Assembly: GCF_031729055.1 (NCBI RefSeq)
Contig: NZ_JAVMIP010000010.1
Span: 41,991-105,990, forward strand
DNA length: 64,000 nt
Direction of reading: 5' to 3'
Origin: Pseudocalidococcus azoricus BACA0444
GTDB taxonomy: Bacteria; Cyanobacteriota; Cyanobacteriia; Thermosynechococcales; Thermosynechococcaceae
The number at the start of each line of letters is the position of its first letter. Within the stretch, counting starts at the first letter, position 1. The position numbers and the translations under genes were made by a program. This document shows, one piece after another, positions 8,722 to 17,301 of the stretch. The notes beneath the pieces are model-generated. The model was not told the origin of the DNA. It saw nothing but the letters and a program-made list of their open reading frames with translations, and made no database searches.

Positions 8722-8778
8722 AGGTTTGTTCCTTTGCGGGATAACGATAAATTGAGAGAATTAAAGCAACACGGAAAG

Positions 8779-9456
8779 TTAAGGGGCAGCACTGAAAGCA
8801 GGCAACATTGGGTCACAATCTCTGAGGGCAGAAGAACGGGCAAATAGCTGTATCCGGGCCCGCACTGCTACATCCGAATCACACTGGGCTAAGGTTTGCA
8901 GCAAAGTTAAAAGCCGCTCTCCCAAAGACTCATCCCTAACTTGGGGTAACAGATGAGTCGCCGCGACAACAGCCGCATAGCGCAATGCCCAATCACTCTC
9001 TAGAACTAGTTGTTCCAAAGCCACAATTACTCGGGCCTGGGCAGACAGAACTTGGACATCAGCAACTAAGTGCCAATCTAAGCCTCCTAACCCCTTCGTT
9101 GCAGCTCGCCGAACACTCGGTGCAAAATCACTGAGGGCGGCTTGCAGCAGAATCTCCAAGGCATCGGGATGGGCAATCATCGCTAAGGCCCGAATCGCAT
9201 AGGCCCGCGCCCCATAGTTGTAGCTGTCCAGGCCAGTGAGTAGGGGTTGAACTGCGGCATGACCCAACCGCACTAAGCCATTCATCGCCACGAGGGCTGC
9301 CCCAGGATTGTTATAGCCTAGGACTGCCATTAGTGGAGGAATCGCTTCCAGAGAGCCGGTTGCAGCCAAAGCTTCCACAGACTGGATTAAGCCTGCTGGG
9401 GTTTCCGCTTGTTCAACCGCTTGGATGAGGGACATGAGGGATGTTGCAGTAGCCAT
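8779..9456 (-). CDS. cpcF: Phycocyanobilin lyase subunit CpcF
   Basis: A 225-residue all-helical HEAT-repeat protein (repeats such as IPPLMAVLGYNNPGAALVAM and VQPLLTGLDSYNYGARAYAI). CpcF forms a heterodimer with CpcE that attaches phycocyanobilin to Cys84 of the phycocyanin alpha chain, and can also remove it. Its ATG is two bases past the cpcE stop, so the subunits are made in step. Length and position (directly after cpcE, before the cpcG genes) fit CpcF rather than PecF or a NblB-like HEAT protein. Confidence 0.92.
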   Translation of the reverse strand: MATATSLMSLIQAVEQAETPAGLIQSVEALAATGSLEAIPPLMAVLGYNNPGAALVAMNGLVRLGHAAVQPLLTGLDSYNYGARAYAIRALAMIAHPDALEILLQAALSDFAPSVRRAATKGLGGLDWHLVADVQVLSAQARVIVALEQLVLESDWALRYAAVVAATHLLPQVRDESLGERLLTLLQTLAQCDSDVAVRARIQLFARSSALRDCDPMLPAFSAAP

Positions 9457-9458
9457 AA

Positions 9459-10349
9459 TTAAAGCAACCCATCCATCAACATCAGTAATTCAGTTAACTC
9501 AGGAGGAAAATCGGACTGGGACAAATCAACAACACGCATCGCCCCCTGCACTAGGCCCCGAAGCGCGATCAGCTTAAAGCTGTTTTCTACCGCTGCTCCG
9601 GCAATGGCACTGGCGGCTGGTAAATATCCGGTTGCCCCCAAATCCAATAGGGCCGAACGTCTTAATTGCACATCCGGTGAATTGAGGGCTTGGATCAACA
9701 GTTCTGCCGCCGCGGCATCTCCAGTAAGCTGGCAGAGGGCCCGCGCTGCTGCAAACTTGACCCGATCCATCGAGTGATTCAGGAAGGGACGAATTTCAGG
9801 AACAGCATCCTTGGCCTGGAGTTGACCCAAACTTTCCAATACCGCTTCATAGGGCTGGATCAGGTGGGGGCGACCGGGGACAAATTGGGCTGCAGCAACA
9901 CCACCAGCTAAAAGTTCCAATAACGGAGGAATCGCCACCAAATCACCTAACTGACCCAAGGCCTGGGCTGCTGCCTCTCGAACATAGAAATCCTCACAGG
10001 CCAGGCAAGCAATCAAAGGACTCACAGCCCGTAAATCCCCAAGCTTGCCCAAGGCCCGAGCAGCATTGCGCCGGAGCGGATAGCCGCCCAATTCTGTCCG
10101 ATCTGCTTGATCCGCCAAGGCCTCAATCAAGGCCGAAACCGCTTGGGCGCGCAACTCTGGGGTAACTTGAGCTTGGCGACCAAACTTCCCCAACCACCAG
10201 GCCGCATAGTAGCGCAGACTTGTATCCGCATGACTCAATTGAGCCACCATCTGTAAAAAGATAGTCGCAGAATCAGCCTCACCACTGGGCACCCGGGGAG
10301 GATTGAGAGCAGGACTAGAAAAGGCGGACAAGAGGGAAGTCGTCATCAC
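9459..10349 (-). CDS. cpcE: Phycocyanobilin lyase subunit CpcE
   Basis: A 296-residue HEAT/E-Z type lyase subunit. Repeats are visible through the chain, for example LRYYAAWWLGKFGR near residue 40, YPLRRNAARALGKLGDLRAV near 95 and YVREAAAQALGQLGDLVAIP near 130. With CpcF it ligates phycocyanobilin to alpha-Cys84. The first ~25 residues are low-complexity and may not be folded; the double Met at the start leaves one codon of ambiguity. It follows cpcD by nine bases in the rod operon. Confidence 0.93.
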   Translation of the reverse strand: MMTTSLLSAFSSPALNPPRVPSGEADSATIFLQMVAQLSHADTSLRYYAAWWLGKFGRQAQVTPELRAQAVSALIEALADQADRTELGGYPLRRNAARALGKLGDLRAVSPLIACLACEDFYVREAAAQALGQLGDLVAIPPLLELLAGGVAAAQFVPGRPHLIQPYEAVLESLGQLQAKDAVPEIRPFLNHSMDRVKFAAARALCQLTGDAAAAELLIQALNSPDVQLRRSALLDLGATGYLPAASAIAGAAVENSFKLIALRGLVQGAMRVVDLSQSDFPPELTELLMLMDGLL

Positions 10350-10358
10350 CCAGCCGTC

Positions 10359-10598
10359 CTAACCCTCAGCAACTAAAGGAGTAATGCTGACGATTTTGCC
10401 GCCCAATCGGGAAATCCGCTGCATTTCTTCATTCATCCGGCCATAGGGAACCGTGACAAAGGTGCTGCCACTGCGGCGAATCGGGAAGCCTTGTTTATCA
10501 GCCTCTTCGTTCTGCCGTAACCCAACGACTTCATAACGAAACACCCGTCCAGAGGAAGGACTACTCGCGGTGCTGCTGGTAGCAGTTTGACCAAACAT
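10359..10598 (-). CDS. cpcD: Phycobilisome rod-capping linker CpcD
   Basis: A 79-residue CpcD-domain protein. It has the conserved RVFRYEVVGLRQNEE entry strand, the central FPIRRSGSTFVTVPYGRMNEEMQ and the ISRLGGKIVSI ending that define the family. CpcD caps the distal end of phycocyanin rods and limits their length. The first ~15 residues are Ser/Ala-rich, as is usual. It lies between the rod linker cpcC and the lyase genes, the standard place. Confidence 0.95.
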   Translation of the reverse strand: MFGQTATSSTASSPSSGRVFRYEVVGLRQNEEADKQGFPIRRSGSTFVTVPYGRMNEEMQRISRLGGKIVSITPLVAEG

Positions 10599-10645
10599 GT
10601 AAAAACTCCCAACAATGGTGAACTGAGATTGAAGAGACCCTGACC

Positions 10646-11509
10646 CTAAGCAGGATTAACGCTGACAATACGCCCGCCGGTGCGATGAATCTGCTGCATT
10701 TTCGGCAACAGTTGCTCAAAGGGGACAAGATAAGCGGTGCTGCTGCGGCGAACCCCAGGATAGCCAGCCCCCCGAATACCAGCAACCTCTAACCGATAAA
10801 TCCGACCGCTTTCACCATAGGAACCCCCTAAGCAGTTTTTCGGCGGGACATCATCGGTAGCAGCATAGAAGGCAAAGCTCCCATCGCTACTGGAAGGAGG
10901 CATGATTGTGGAGGCATTATTGCTGGCCAAATCCCGAGCTAAACGAGAGTGGGTACCGCCAGACTGGGAATTATCACTACTGGCATAGCCCCGATAAAGC
11001 TGGAACATCCGGGTAAAGCCAACCGTGCGGCCGCCAGTTTGGACATCAAAACCCCGATAGTAGGGCACCACAGCATCCCCAAAGTTATCGGTATATTCTT
11101 GGGAATCAATGTAGGAATCAATATCGGCATCAAATCCCTGCTCTTGATACAAATCCAAGTGATAGATCACCTCTGATTCGTCATAGGGAGGCCGCCCCAA
11201 CAAATGCTTGTAGTTGAGTTCAATAACTCGGGTTTGGAAACTGTTATAGAGAAACTTGTTTTTATATAGGTCTGACTTGGCCACAGCCCGGACAAATTCC
11301 CGGACTGTGATCTTGCCATTGCGCAAAAGAGATTCAGCAGAAGCCAAACGCTCCGACTGCATCAAATAATCATTGCCTAAAACTTGACGATACACGGCCT
11401 GGATAACCGCCTCGACATCATCATCACTCCAGCTAGACCGTAACTCAACCGGGGCCGCATTGCTATAGGCGGACGTTCCCAGACGAGAAGCTGCTGCGGT
11501 AATCGCCAC
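10646..11509 (-). CDS. cpcC: Phycocyanin-associated rod linker CpcC
   Basis: A 287-residue rod linker with two domains: a PBS_linker_poly domain at ~20-160 ([20 protein letters not shown], then [15 protein letters not shown] and [15 protein letters not shown]) and a C-terminal CpcD-like domain at ~230-287 ([13 protein letters not shown], then [16 protein letters not shown]). It connects phycocyanin hexamers within the rod and tunes their absorption. I start at GTG, which has AGGAG eight bases upstream. It is separated from cpcA by 140 bases, a spacing where cyanobacterial cpc transcripts often end or are processed so that linkers are made in smaller amounts. Confidence 0.94.
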   Translation of the reverse strand: MAITAAASRLGTSAYSNAAPVELRSSWSDDDVEAVIQAVYRQVLGNDYLMQSERLASAESLLRNGKITVREFVRAVAKSDLYKNKFLYNSFQTRVIELNYKHLLGRPPYDESEVIYHLDLYQEQGFDADIDSYIDSQEYTDNFGDAVVPYYRGFDVQTGGRTVGFTRMFQLYRGYASSDNSQSGGTHSRLARDLASNNASTIMPPSSSDGSFAFYAATDDVPPKNCLGGSYGESGRIYRLEVAGIRGAGYPGVRRSSTAYLVPFEQLLPKMQQIHRTGGRIVSVNPA

Positions 11510-11649
11510 GACGCATTCTCCTGCTAAAGATCAAAGTGGACAGGTGGACTAAAAACAGGCCCGGCGCAGTCAACAAAGGATTAGAGTTACCCCCAAAATC
11601 ATCTGCTAACCACCCCGGGCACAACCAAACTAGAACTTAGGAACTAGCT
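11510..11649. other. cpcA-cpcC intergenic spacer
   Basis: This 140-bp spacer divides the abundant cpcBA message from the linker and lyase genes. A step-down in transcript level is known at this point in other cyanobacteria. Here I see short inverted CTAG-containing sequences just after the cpcA stop but no strong hairpin with a T run. Confidence 0.3.
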
Positions 11650-12138
11650 CTAGCTGAGGGCGTTAATGGCATAGTCAAGGTAAGCATTGGCTTCGACAGC
11701 AGCTTGTCCGCTCAAACCATGGCTGGCTTTGATGCTTTTGAGGGCTTCTACATACCAGCTAGGAGATAGATCAAAGGTGCTGTTGATTTCAGCCAAACCA
11801 GCCACCAAGTACTCATCCAAAGGACCAGTTCCACCAGCCACTAAGGAGTAGGTAACAATCCGCAGGTAGTAGCCGATATCTCGGGCACATTTGGCCTTGC
11901 CTTCAGGAGTTGAAGCGTATTGAGATCCTTGCAAAGAGGTGGTGTAAGGAAACTTTTGATACACGGCAGAAGCAGCACCATCAATCAAGCTTTGAGCATT
12001 GCTGGTCAAGGCGCGAGCGGCTTCTAAGCTGGCAGCAGCCCGTTTGAACCGACCATCAGCGGCTTGGAGTTCGGTATTGCTGAGGAAACGACCTTGGGTA
12101 TCAGCGGCGGCAATCGCTTCAGTAATCGGGGTCTTCAT
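11650..12138 (-). CDS. cpcA: C-phycocyanin alpha subunit CpcA
   Basis: A 162-residue phycobiliprotein, the exact usual length for CpcA. The globin-like fold begins [20 protein letters not shown]. The chromophore site is Cys84 within [17 protein letters not shown], where CpcE/CpcF attach phycocyanobilin. The C-terminus ([14 protein letters not shown]) is canonical. Together with CpcB it forms the trimers and hexamers of the antenna rod on the thylakoid surface. It lies 79 bases downstream of cpcB and is expected to be among the strongest expressed genes in the cell. Confidence 0.98.
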   Translation of the reverse strand: MKTPITEAIAAADTQGRFLSNTELQAADGRFKRAAASLEAARALTSNAQSLIDGAASAVYQKFPYTTSLQGSQYASTPEGKAKCARDIGYYLRIVTYSLVAGGTGPLDEYLVAGLAEINSTFDLSPSWYVEALKSIKASHGLSGQAAVEANAYLDYAINALS

Positions 12139-12217
12139 AGTCTTGAGATTTCTCCCTTAATAAGTTTCGTGTCTTAGAAAGCGGTCAGGAAAATTTTGGT
12201 GTATTCATCCAAGGGGA

Positions 12218-12736
12218 CTAGGCTACAGCAGCAGCAGCCCGATCAAAGTAGCCAGCGACTTCAGAGATCAAAGAGCTGCAATCGCCAGGGACAATACCGT
12301 TGGGATCGTTAGCTACAGCAATTGCTGCATCCTTCATTTTAGAGACACCGGTGGCAACAGAAGAACCAGGAACGCCCAAAGCTTGGTAGGTTTCCCGCAG
12401 GCCGTTTAAGCAACGATCATCCAACACACTGGAGTCGCCAGCCAAGGTAGCGTAGGTGACATAGCGCAAGATGATTTCCATGTCGCGTAAGCAGGCAGCC
12501 ATACGACGGTTGGTATAGGCGTTTCCACCGGGCTGAATTAATTGAGGTTGTTCGGCAAAGAGGCTCCGAGCAGCATTGGCAACAATCGTGGAAGCGTTGC
12601 TGGTGATACGGTTAACAACATCCAAGCGCTTATTCCCTTCCTTCACCAAGTTGGACAGGGCATCGAATTGGGCACTGGTGAGGAATTCACCCCGGGCATC
12701 GGCCTGAGCTACAACTTTGGCAAATGCGTCTAGCAT
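12218..12736 (-). CDS. cpcB: C-phycocyanin beta subunit CpcB
   Basis: A 172-residue phycobiliprotein of canonical length. Both chromophore cysteines are present: Cys82 ([18 protein letters not shown]) and Cys153 ([14 protein letters not shown]). Asn72, which is methylated by CpcM in this family, is also present (GGNAY). The frame remains open for 67 codons upstream, but [19 protein letters not shown] is the family start and has AGGAGA seven to eight bases before its ATG. First gene of the rod operon. Confidence 0.98.
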   Translation of the reverse strand: MLDAFAKVVAQADARGEFLTSAQFDALSNLVKEGNKRLDVVNRITSNASTIVANAARSLFAEQPQLIQPGGNAYTNRRMAACLRDMEIILRYVTYATLAGDSSVLDDRCLNGLRETYQALGVPGSSVATGVSKMKDAAIAVANDPNGIVPGDCSSLISEVAGYFDRAAAAVA

Positions 12737-13413
12737 GGATAAAATCTCCTTAAAAAGAAGTCTGGACTTCGTGAGCAATTTATAGAGAGTTAAGGCAACT
12801 GCCGAAGCAGCACAAAAGGTTTGTTTCTTAAAGAACTGTTTGATCCACAGGAATCGCCACAATTTAGAAAGGAACCAGGCCTGGGCAATAAACTCTTCTC
12901 GCCAAGATAGATTAAGCTGAAATGCTTCAAACTCCAATCTATGTTGCGGTCAGATAATTGCGTACCCTATGTTCGCCATCTGGCCAATTCGGGATTCAAG
13001 ACAGCCTGTTCAACAGACCCTTCAGGTATTTCTTATACAATGCTGCGGGAATCAGTTTTATCAGAAGTTATCAATTCGTAAAACTTACACAGAAATTTAA
13101 ATTATTTTCCAACTCTAGCCACGGGTAATCAGCAAAAATGGCTACTTAATGTAAAGTTATGTTTCCTTTCTTAAACTTAGTTCAACTTCCTCTGAGGATT
13201 TATGGGTCTAAACTGTAACGAGCAGTCCCTTGGGCGTTTAAGGATAGGCCTGAATTGATGAGACAAATATACTGATGAGAGCATAAAAATCTGGCTCTGG
13301 GCCGGGGTAATGAATCTCTCCCCTCAGCAAATTAAGCCGCAGAGACTATGGGGGAGAAAAAAGACCAGAACTCTCAACCTTAAGATCGTGATGTGACCCT
13401 TACCAGGCCTGGG
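12737..13413 (-). promoter_or_regulatory. Upstream region of the cpc operon
   Basis: This 677-bp gene-free region lies between cpcB and the GntR gene and must carry the cpc promoter and a probably long leader. An AT-rich block at about 13060-13170 is the best candidate for promoter sequences, and a possible extended -10 (TGTATAAG on the minus strand) lies near 13030-13040. The 200 bases next to cpcB look like an untranslated leader rather than coding sequence. Confidence 0.5.
13148..13165 (-). promoter_or_regulatory. Candidate HLR1 (RpaB/RpaA) site upstream of cpcB
   Basis: On the minus strand the sequence is GAAACATAACTTTACATT. It fits the HLR1 consensus KTTACAWWNNKTTACAWW with a perfect second half-site (TTTACATT) and two mismatches in the first. 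HLR1 boxes bind the response regulator RpaB and control light-responsive photosynthesis genes. It lies ~410 bases before the cpcB start. Single-site evidence only. Confidence 0.35.
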
Positions 13414-14415
13414 CTACGAAGCCTTAATTTCCTCCAAAAAATCCGTTAACCCCAATTCCCGCTTGAGGATATCCACGGAATTAATATCAATGTAGCTCTC
13501 ACAGCAAATTAAGCGAGGTGGGCGAATTAAGTTTTCCCGGACAGAGGCAATGGTCGCTTTGACATGATCGGAACTGGCACGGTCGCTAATAATTGTGTGG
13601 GCCCGGTGAACTAAAGCATTGAGTTTATAGGCATCATTTACCTGGGCAGTCACCAAGAGCAGATCGTCCCCCCGCAAACTGTGGATCATCACCTCCGCCA
13701 CCCCTAAGGTTCCGGAACTCAGGCTGACCAGGCCCAAGCAACAGCCCGGGGGCAATTTTTGAATGACCTCCAATTCCCGTTGATAGTTATAAATATCAAT
13801 AAAAAATAACCTGACCCCCTTGGCTCGAGCAATCGCTTCTGTCATGCTGGCAAAGTAACGCACAGTCACCAAGGTCGCCGCACTATCCGGTTGTAGAAGT
13901 GTTTCGATCTCTTCGAGATAGATTAACTCCACAGGGACAGGTAGGAGTTGCTGGAGTTCCTGGGTAATTAACTCACCTGCCCCCTGATCATGTTGGGGTA
14001 CCGTCACAATCACCCGGACTCCTGCTTTTTGCCGAGCTTCAATTTCCGCTAAGAATAATTCCCGGATTTGCCCTAAGGAGTAGCCCATCCCCAGCAAGGT
14101 ATCTAAACTATCTTGGACAAGGCGATGAACGGGGACTACCGTGGGGCGGGCCCGTCGCGGCATACTATCCTCTTGACCAAGGGCCCGGACATAAATACCT
14201 GACCCCACCTGTGCCTTGACCAGGCCTGCCGCCTCTAGGCGTTCATAGACTTTGCTAATGGTATTGCGGTGCAGGCCCGTTTGCATGGCCAATTGGCGGG
14301 TACTGGGCAGTCGGTATCCAGGCGGAAACTGGCGCGCCGCAATCGCAAAACTAATTTGGTTAAAGAGTTGGGTGGAGGCCGGAATCTCACTCTCTGGCTG
14401 AATGTGAAACTGCAC
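13414..14415 (-). CDS. GntR-family transcriptional regulator
   Basis: A 333-residue regulator. The N-terminal winged helix-turn-helix of GntR type occupies about 12-75 (LFNQISFAIAARQFPPGYRL, PSTRQLAMQTGLHRNTISKV, YERLEAAGLVKAQVGSGIYV). The remaining ~250 residues form an alpha/beta effector domain that resembles neither FadR nor UTRA nor an aminotransferase domain; cyanobacteria have a conserved group with this layout. It starts at GTG with GAGGGG upstream. Its gene ends 677 bases before cpcB on the same strand, but I see no evidence that it controls cpc. The effector is unknown. Confidence 0.8.
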   Translation of the reverse strand: MQFHIQPESEIPASTQLFNQISFAIAARQFPPGYRLPSTRQLAMQTGLHRNTISKVYERLEAAGLVKAQVGSGIYVRALGQEDSMPRRARPTVVPVHRLVQDSLDTLLGMGYSLGQIRELFLAEIEARQKAGVRVIVTVPQHDQGAGELITQELQQLLPVPVELIYLEEIETLLQPDSAATLVTVRYFASMTEAIARAKGVRLFFIDIYNYQRELEVIQKLPPGCCLGLVSLSSGTLGVAEVMIHSLRGDDLLLVTAQVNDAYKLNALVHRAHTIISDRASSDHVKATIASVRENLIRPPRLICCESYIDINSVDILKRELGLTDFLEEIKAS

Positions 14416-14546
14416 CGCTTGCCCCTCATGCTATCTAAACTGTTCAGTGAATCCTTACGGCTAGAGATTTCTGCCTATGCCAAAGCGATAAAATTACCAT
14501 CTTAGCCGATGAATTGCCGCCCAAGACTGCATAATTGGCCCAAAAT

Positions 14547-15671
14547 TTACGCAAAGCCCTTGCCCTTAGTCATTGACGGAGTTGGGGCAACACAGGCCTG
14601 GAGTTGAGCCTTAATTTTAGCCTCGTCTAACCCCTGACCAATTAAGACCAGTTGGTTCTTCGGTGCGCCTGTCCAATCTTGATCGTCTAAGGTGAACCGC
14701 TTGCCACTCAGATGAAAGACATGACGGCGGGGGCTTTCCTCAAACCAGAGAATCCCTTTAGCCCGAAACACAGCATCTGGCATCTGGTTATCGAGAAAAT
14801 TCTGGAATTTCCGAATCGCAAAGGGCCGCTCGCTCTGGAAGGACACTGAGATAAAGCCATCCATTTCCAAGTGATCCGAGTGGTGATGGTGATGCCCGTG
14901 ATCGTGATGGTCGTGGCCGCAGGTGTCATCGCAAACATGATCATGGTGATCGGCGTGATCGTGGTGGTCATGGTGATCGTGATGTTCTGCTTTTTGTGAT
15001 TCAGGTTCGGGACTAAAGTAGCGATCACTTTCAAACAGGCCCACGCTCAAAATTAGGGGCAGCGGCACTTGGGATTTGACTGTCCGAATAATTCTGGCCC
15101 CGGCCCGGGATTCCTGGAGACGTTTTTCTAATTCTTGGACGCGGGTTTCTGGGACGAGATCCGTTTTATTGAGGAGAATCACATCCCCGTAGGCAATTTG
15201 GCTTTGGGCGGCGGTGCTGTTAAACAAGTCCAGGCTAAAGTTCTCGGCATCAACAACCGTCACAATGGAGTCTAAGCGAGTTAAGTCCCGTAGATCAGTC
15301 CCCAAAAAGGTCAAGGCAACGGGGAGAGGATCCGCCAGGCCAGTGGTTTCTACCACCAAATAGTCCACCTTGTCCGGTCGCTCCAGGACACGATAAACAG
15401 CATTGACCAAATCATTATTAATTGTGCAACAGATGCAACCATTGTTTAACTCCACCATGTCGTCGTCGGTTTTAACCAGTAACTCCTGATCAATCCCAAT
15501 CTCCCCAAATTCATTGACGAGGACGGCCGTTTTCAGACCGTCTTGGTTCGTCAGAATATGGTTCAGGAGGGTAGTTTTGCCGCTGCCCAAAAAGCCAGTA
15601 ATGATCGTCACAGGCAATCCATGCTTAGGCACATTCATGACGGGAGGAACAGCAGTAGAGGAGATAGGCAT
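14547..15671 (-). CDS. COG0523/CobW-family GTP-dependent metallochaperone
   Basis: A 374-residue G3E GTPase. Visible motifs: Walker A GFLGSGKT (26-33), the metal-binding GCICC (C79, C81, C82), ETTGLADP (108-115) and NKTD (168-171). A His/Asp-rich run covers about 230-267, with a CxxxC pair inside it. The C-terminal CobW_C domain follows. Such proteins deliver Zn, Co or Ni to client enzymes, and the His stretch is a likely metal store. The metal is not determined: no cobalamin genes lie nearby (against CobW proper), and I do not see a convincing Zur box upstream. A zinc chaperone is my preferred reading. Confidence 0.85.
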   Translation of the reverse strand: MPISSTAVPPVMNVPKHGLPVTIITGFLGSGKTTLLNHILTNQDGLKTAVLVNEFGEIGIDQELLVKTDDDMVELNNGCICCTINNDLVNAVYRVLERPDKVDYLVVETTGLADPLPVALTFLGTDLRDLTRLDSIVTVVDAENFSLDLFNSTAAQSQIAYGDVILLNKTDLVPETRVQELEKRLQESRAGARIIRTVKSQVPLPLILSVGLFESDRYFSPEPESQKAEHHDHHDHHDHADHHDHVCDDTCGHDHHDHGHHHHHSDHLEMDGFISVSFQSERPFAIRKFQNFLDNQMPDAVFRAKGILWFEESPRRHVFHLSGKRFTLDDQDWTGAPKNQLVLIGQGLDEAKIKAQLQACVAPTPSMTKGKGFA

Positions 15672-15856
15672 ATAACGTTAGCTCGGACAGTAACAATGAT
15701 TAACCCCAACTAACAGGATCAGTATGTCCCAGGCCCCGGCGGTCTGTTTGACCCCGATCTACTATTGGGTAGGTTAATTCTAGCTTAGGGACGCAACTGG
15801 GTTGAGTGAAGACTCTACATTCCAACCAAGAGAGACAGTATTTCTTGGGCATTGGC

Positions 15857-15962
15857 TATAGCGTTACTCATTTAAGACTCTTATTTAGACAAGTCAGAAA
15901 ATGCTTCATGGGCAGTCTTTTTAAGATTTATACTCTCTCAGGACAGTCTGCGTAACGCTATA
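15857..15962. mobile_element. 106-bp MITE-like element, copy 2
   Basis: It is bounded by perfect 11-bp inverted repeats TATAGCGTTAC / GTAACGCTATA. It shares the right-hand ~30 bases and the GTCAGAAAATGCTTCATGGG-type centre with copies 1 and 3, but differs from them in the 20 bases after the left end (CATTTAAGACTCTTATTTAG). It sits in the gap between the metallochaperone and tRNA-Met genes and disrupts no reading frame. Confidence 0.85.
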
Positions 15963-16089
15963 GGTCTGTATCTTAATTCCCCCTGGGAGCTTGGATAGGG
16001 GCGAGTTGAAAATGATCTTGCTGATGGGGGTTCTGAGTTATTTTCGAGCCAGAACAGCCCGCCTAACTCACCCTACTTTTAAAGCACTG

Positions 16090-16117
16090 TTGTTGAAGTC
16101 CCTTGCTGCGTTATGAT
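16090..16117 (+). promoter_or_regulatory. Probable sigma-70-type promoter of tRNA-Met
   Basis: TTGTTG (-35) and TATGAT (-10) are separated by 16 bases. The -10 box lies 17 bases before the tRNA. The fit to consensus is moderate and the location is right. Confidence 0.4.
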
Positions 16118-16134
16118 TAAAAATGCGAATTTTC

Positions 16135-16208
16135 GGCTCTGTAGCTCAGTTGGTTAGAGCAGGGGACTCATAAGCCCAAGGTCATGTGTTCAAGTCACAT
16201 CAGAGCCA
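16135..16208 (+). tRNA. trnM: tRNA-Met (CAT), elongator type
   Basis: A 74-nt cloverleaf: acceptor GGCTCTG pairs with CAGAGCC, the D arm is GCTC...GAGC, the anticodon loop is CTCATAA with anticodon CAT, and the T arm is ATGTG-TTCAAGT-CACAT. The paired first base and D-loop AGTTGGTTA indicate the elongator rather than the initiator. The anticodon stem is weak at its ends, as I recall for other cyanobacterial elongator tRNA-Met. CCA is not encoded. CAT could also be a lysidine-modified Ile tRNA; the acceptor sequence favours Met. Confidence 0.9.
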
Positions 16209-16219
16209 TATATTCAAAC

Positions 16220-16918
16220 CTATTGCTGTAATGCCTTGAGAAATCGCTGCATACTGGCGAAAACCCCCCCCCCCCCAGGAGTTTCTGCCTGCTCCCCATA
16301 GAGGATTTTATCAATCTGCTCACCACTCGGCTTGGCTGGAGTTGCTCCGAGACGTTGATATTCACCGTTCACATCGCGCCAAATTTCCCAATCCCCCGGA
16401 TAGGCCCGTAACAAGGCTGTGGTGTCATCTAGGGGGCGGATGTAATAAGCGGTGTCCAGGGTGTTTAGGAATCGCTCCCGCAACTGTCGTCCTGCATAGC
16501 CAATCCCAACAATGGCCACGTCTTGGAGTTTGGGATTCAGCAAAATAAAGGGGCGATTTCCGGCAGCATTACACATTTGTTCGATGTAGGACACCTCAAC
16601 AGGGGAGGGAGTAATGCAGACAAAGGCCTGATCTTGCTCTTGGACAGGCTCAAGCAATTCATTCACGCCTCGAACCGAGAAAATCGGATTTTGCCAATCC
16701 CGTCGGGCTAGGGCCGCTGCCCCTGCATCCGCAAAAAAGACCTTTAGGTGCACTCCTAAATCTTGAAATAGTTCCAGATAGCTCCAGGCCAGGGGCATCA
16801 TTTGTAAATCTGGCAAAAGTATTTCAATCTGAATCCGGTTAATCCCAGCATCTAGGGCGGCCTGGGTAGCAGCTTTGGCCTGGTTAATGACTTCATCAAG
16901 GCTAGTGGGTACGGTCAT
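16220..16918 (-). CDS. DUF1995 (LPA3-like) protein with a poly-G tract
   Basis: A 232-residue DUF1995 protein. The plant relative LPA3 helps accumulate photosystem II, and cyanobacterial members are of unknown function. Recognisable parts are MTVPTSLDEVINQAKAATQA at the start, IQIEILLPDLQMMPLAWSYL (~28-48), a Rossmann-like centre, and TAYYIRPLDDTTALLRAYPGDW (~170-190). Near the 3' end 13 consecutive G residues encode Gly-Gly-Gly-Gly, only 15 codons before the stop. A slip of one base there would replace only the last ~15 residues. It reads away from the Hpt gene, which lies 11 bases upstream on the same strand, so the two probably share a transcript. Confidence 0.8.
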   Translation of the reverse strand: MTVPTSLDEVINQAKAATQAALDAGINRIQIEILLPDLQMMPLAWSYLELFQDLGVHLKVFFADAGAAALARRDWQNPIFSVRGVNELLEPVQEQDQAFVCITPSPVEVSYIEQMCNAAGNRPFILLNPKLQDVAIVGIGYAGRQLRERFLNTLDTAYYIRPLDDTTALLRAYPGDWEIWRDVNGEYQRLGATPAKPSGEQIDKILYGEQAETPGGGGVFASMQRFLKALQQ

Positions 16919-16929
16919 GGGCTTAGACT

Positions 16930-17271
16930 TTAACTCCCAATTTGTTGCCCAAGGGCTGTACAGATGGCCTGCATTTCACTAATTAGTTTTGGGGCATTGT
17001 CTAGGCTACCTTGTTTAGCTTCGGATTCGAGTTGCGCCGCTAAGGTTTGGATGCCATGGGCCCCAACATTACCACTAGAACCTTTTAAATGATGGGCCTC
17101 GCGCATCATTGCGTCTAAGTCCTGGCGAGTGACCGCTGCTTGGGCGGCCCCTAGATGACTTTTAGCATCTTCCACAAAGGTCAGGAGTAACTCTTGCTCA
17201 AACTCCCGATCCCCCCCCGATAATTCCGCTAGATAGTCCCAATCAATGAATGGAGACAACTCCATATCCAA
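16930..17271 (-). CDS. Histidine phosphotransfer (Hpt) domain protein
   Basis: A 113-residue single-domain Hpt protein. The motif REAHHLKGSSGNVGA (58-72) has the phospho-accepting His (H60 by comparison with AHxLKGSS) and the Lys and Ser that follow in the family. Such proteins pass phosphate between hybrid histidine kinases and response regulators in the cytoplasm. No partner kinase or regulator is encoded nearby. It lies between murA and the DUF1995 gene on the same strand, with short gaps (30 and 11 bases), so co-transcription is likely. Confidence 0.88.
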   Translation of the reverse strand: MDMELSPFIDWDYLAELSGGDREFEQELLLTFVEDAKSHLGAAQAAVTRQDLDAMMREAHHLKGSSGNVGAHGIQTLAAQLESEAKQGSLDNAPKLISEMQAICTALGQQIGS

Positions 17272-17301
17272 AACCTCGACTTCAAGGACAATAGTTCTAC
17301 C

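Noticed and set aside
12737..12937. 67-codon N-terminal extension of CpcB
   Set aside because: The sequence is unlike any phycocyanin, and the ATG at 12736 has a proper ribosome site and gives the canonical 172-residue chain.
14708..15034. 108-codon frame inside the metallochaperone gene
   Set aside because: A shadow of the His-rich region in another frame; the real gene covers it fully.
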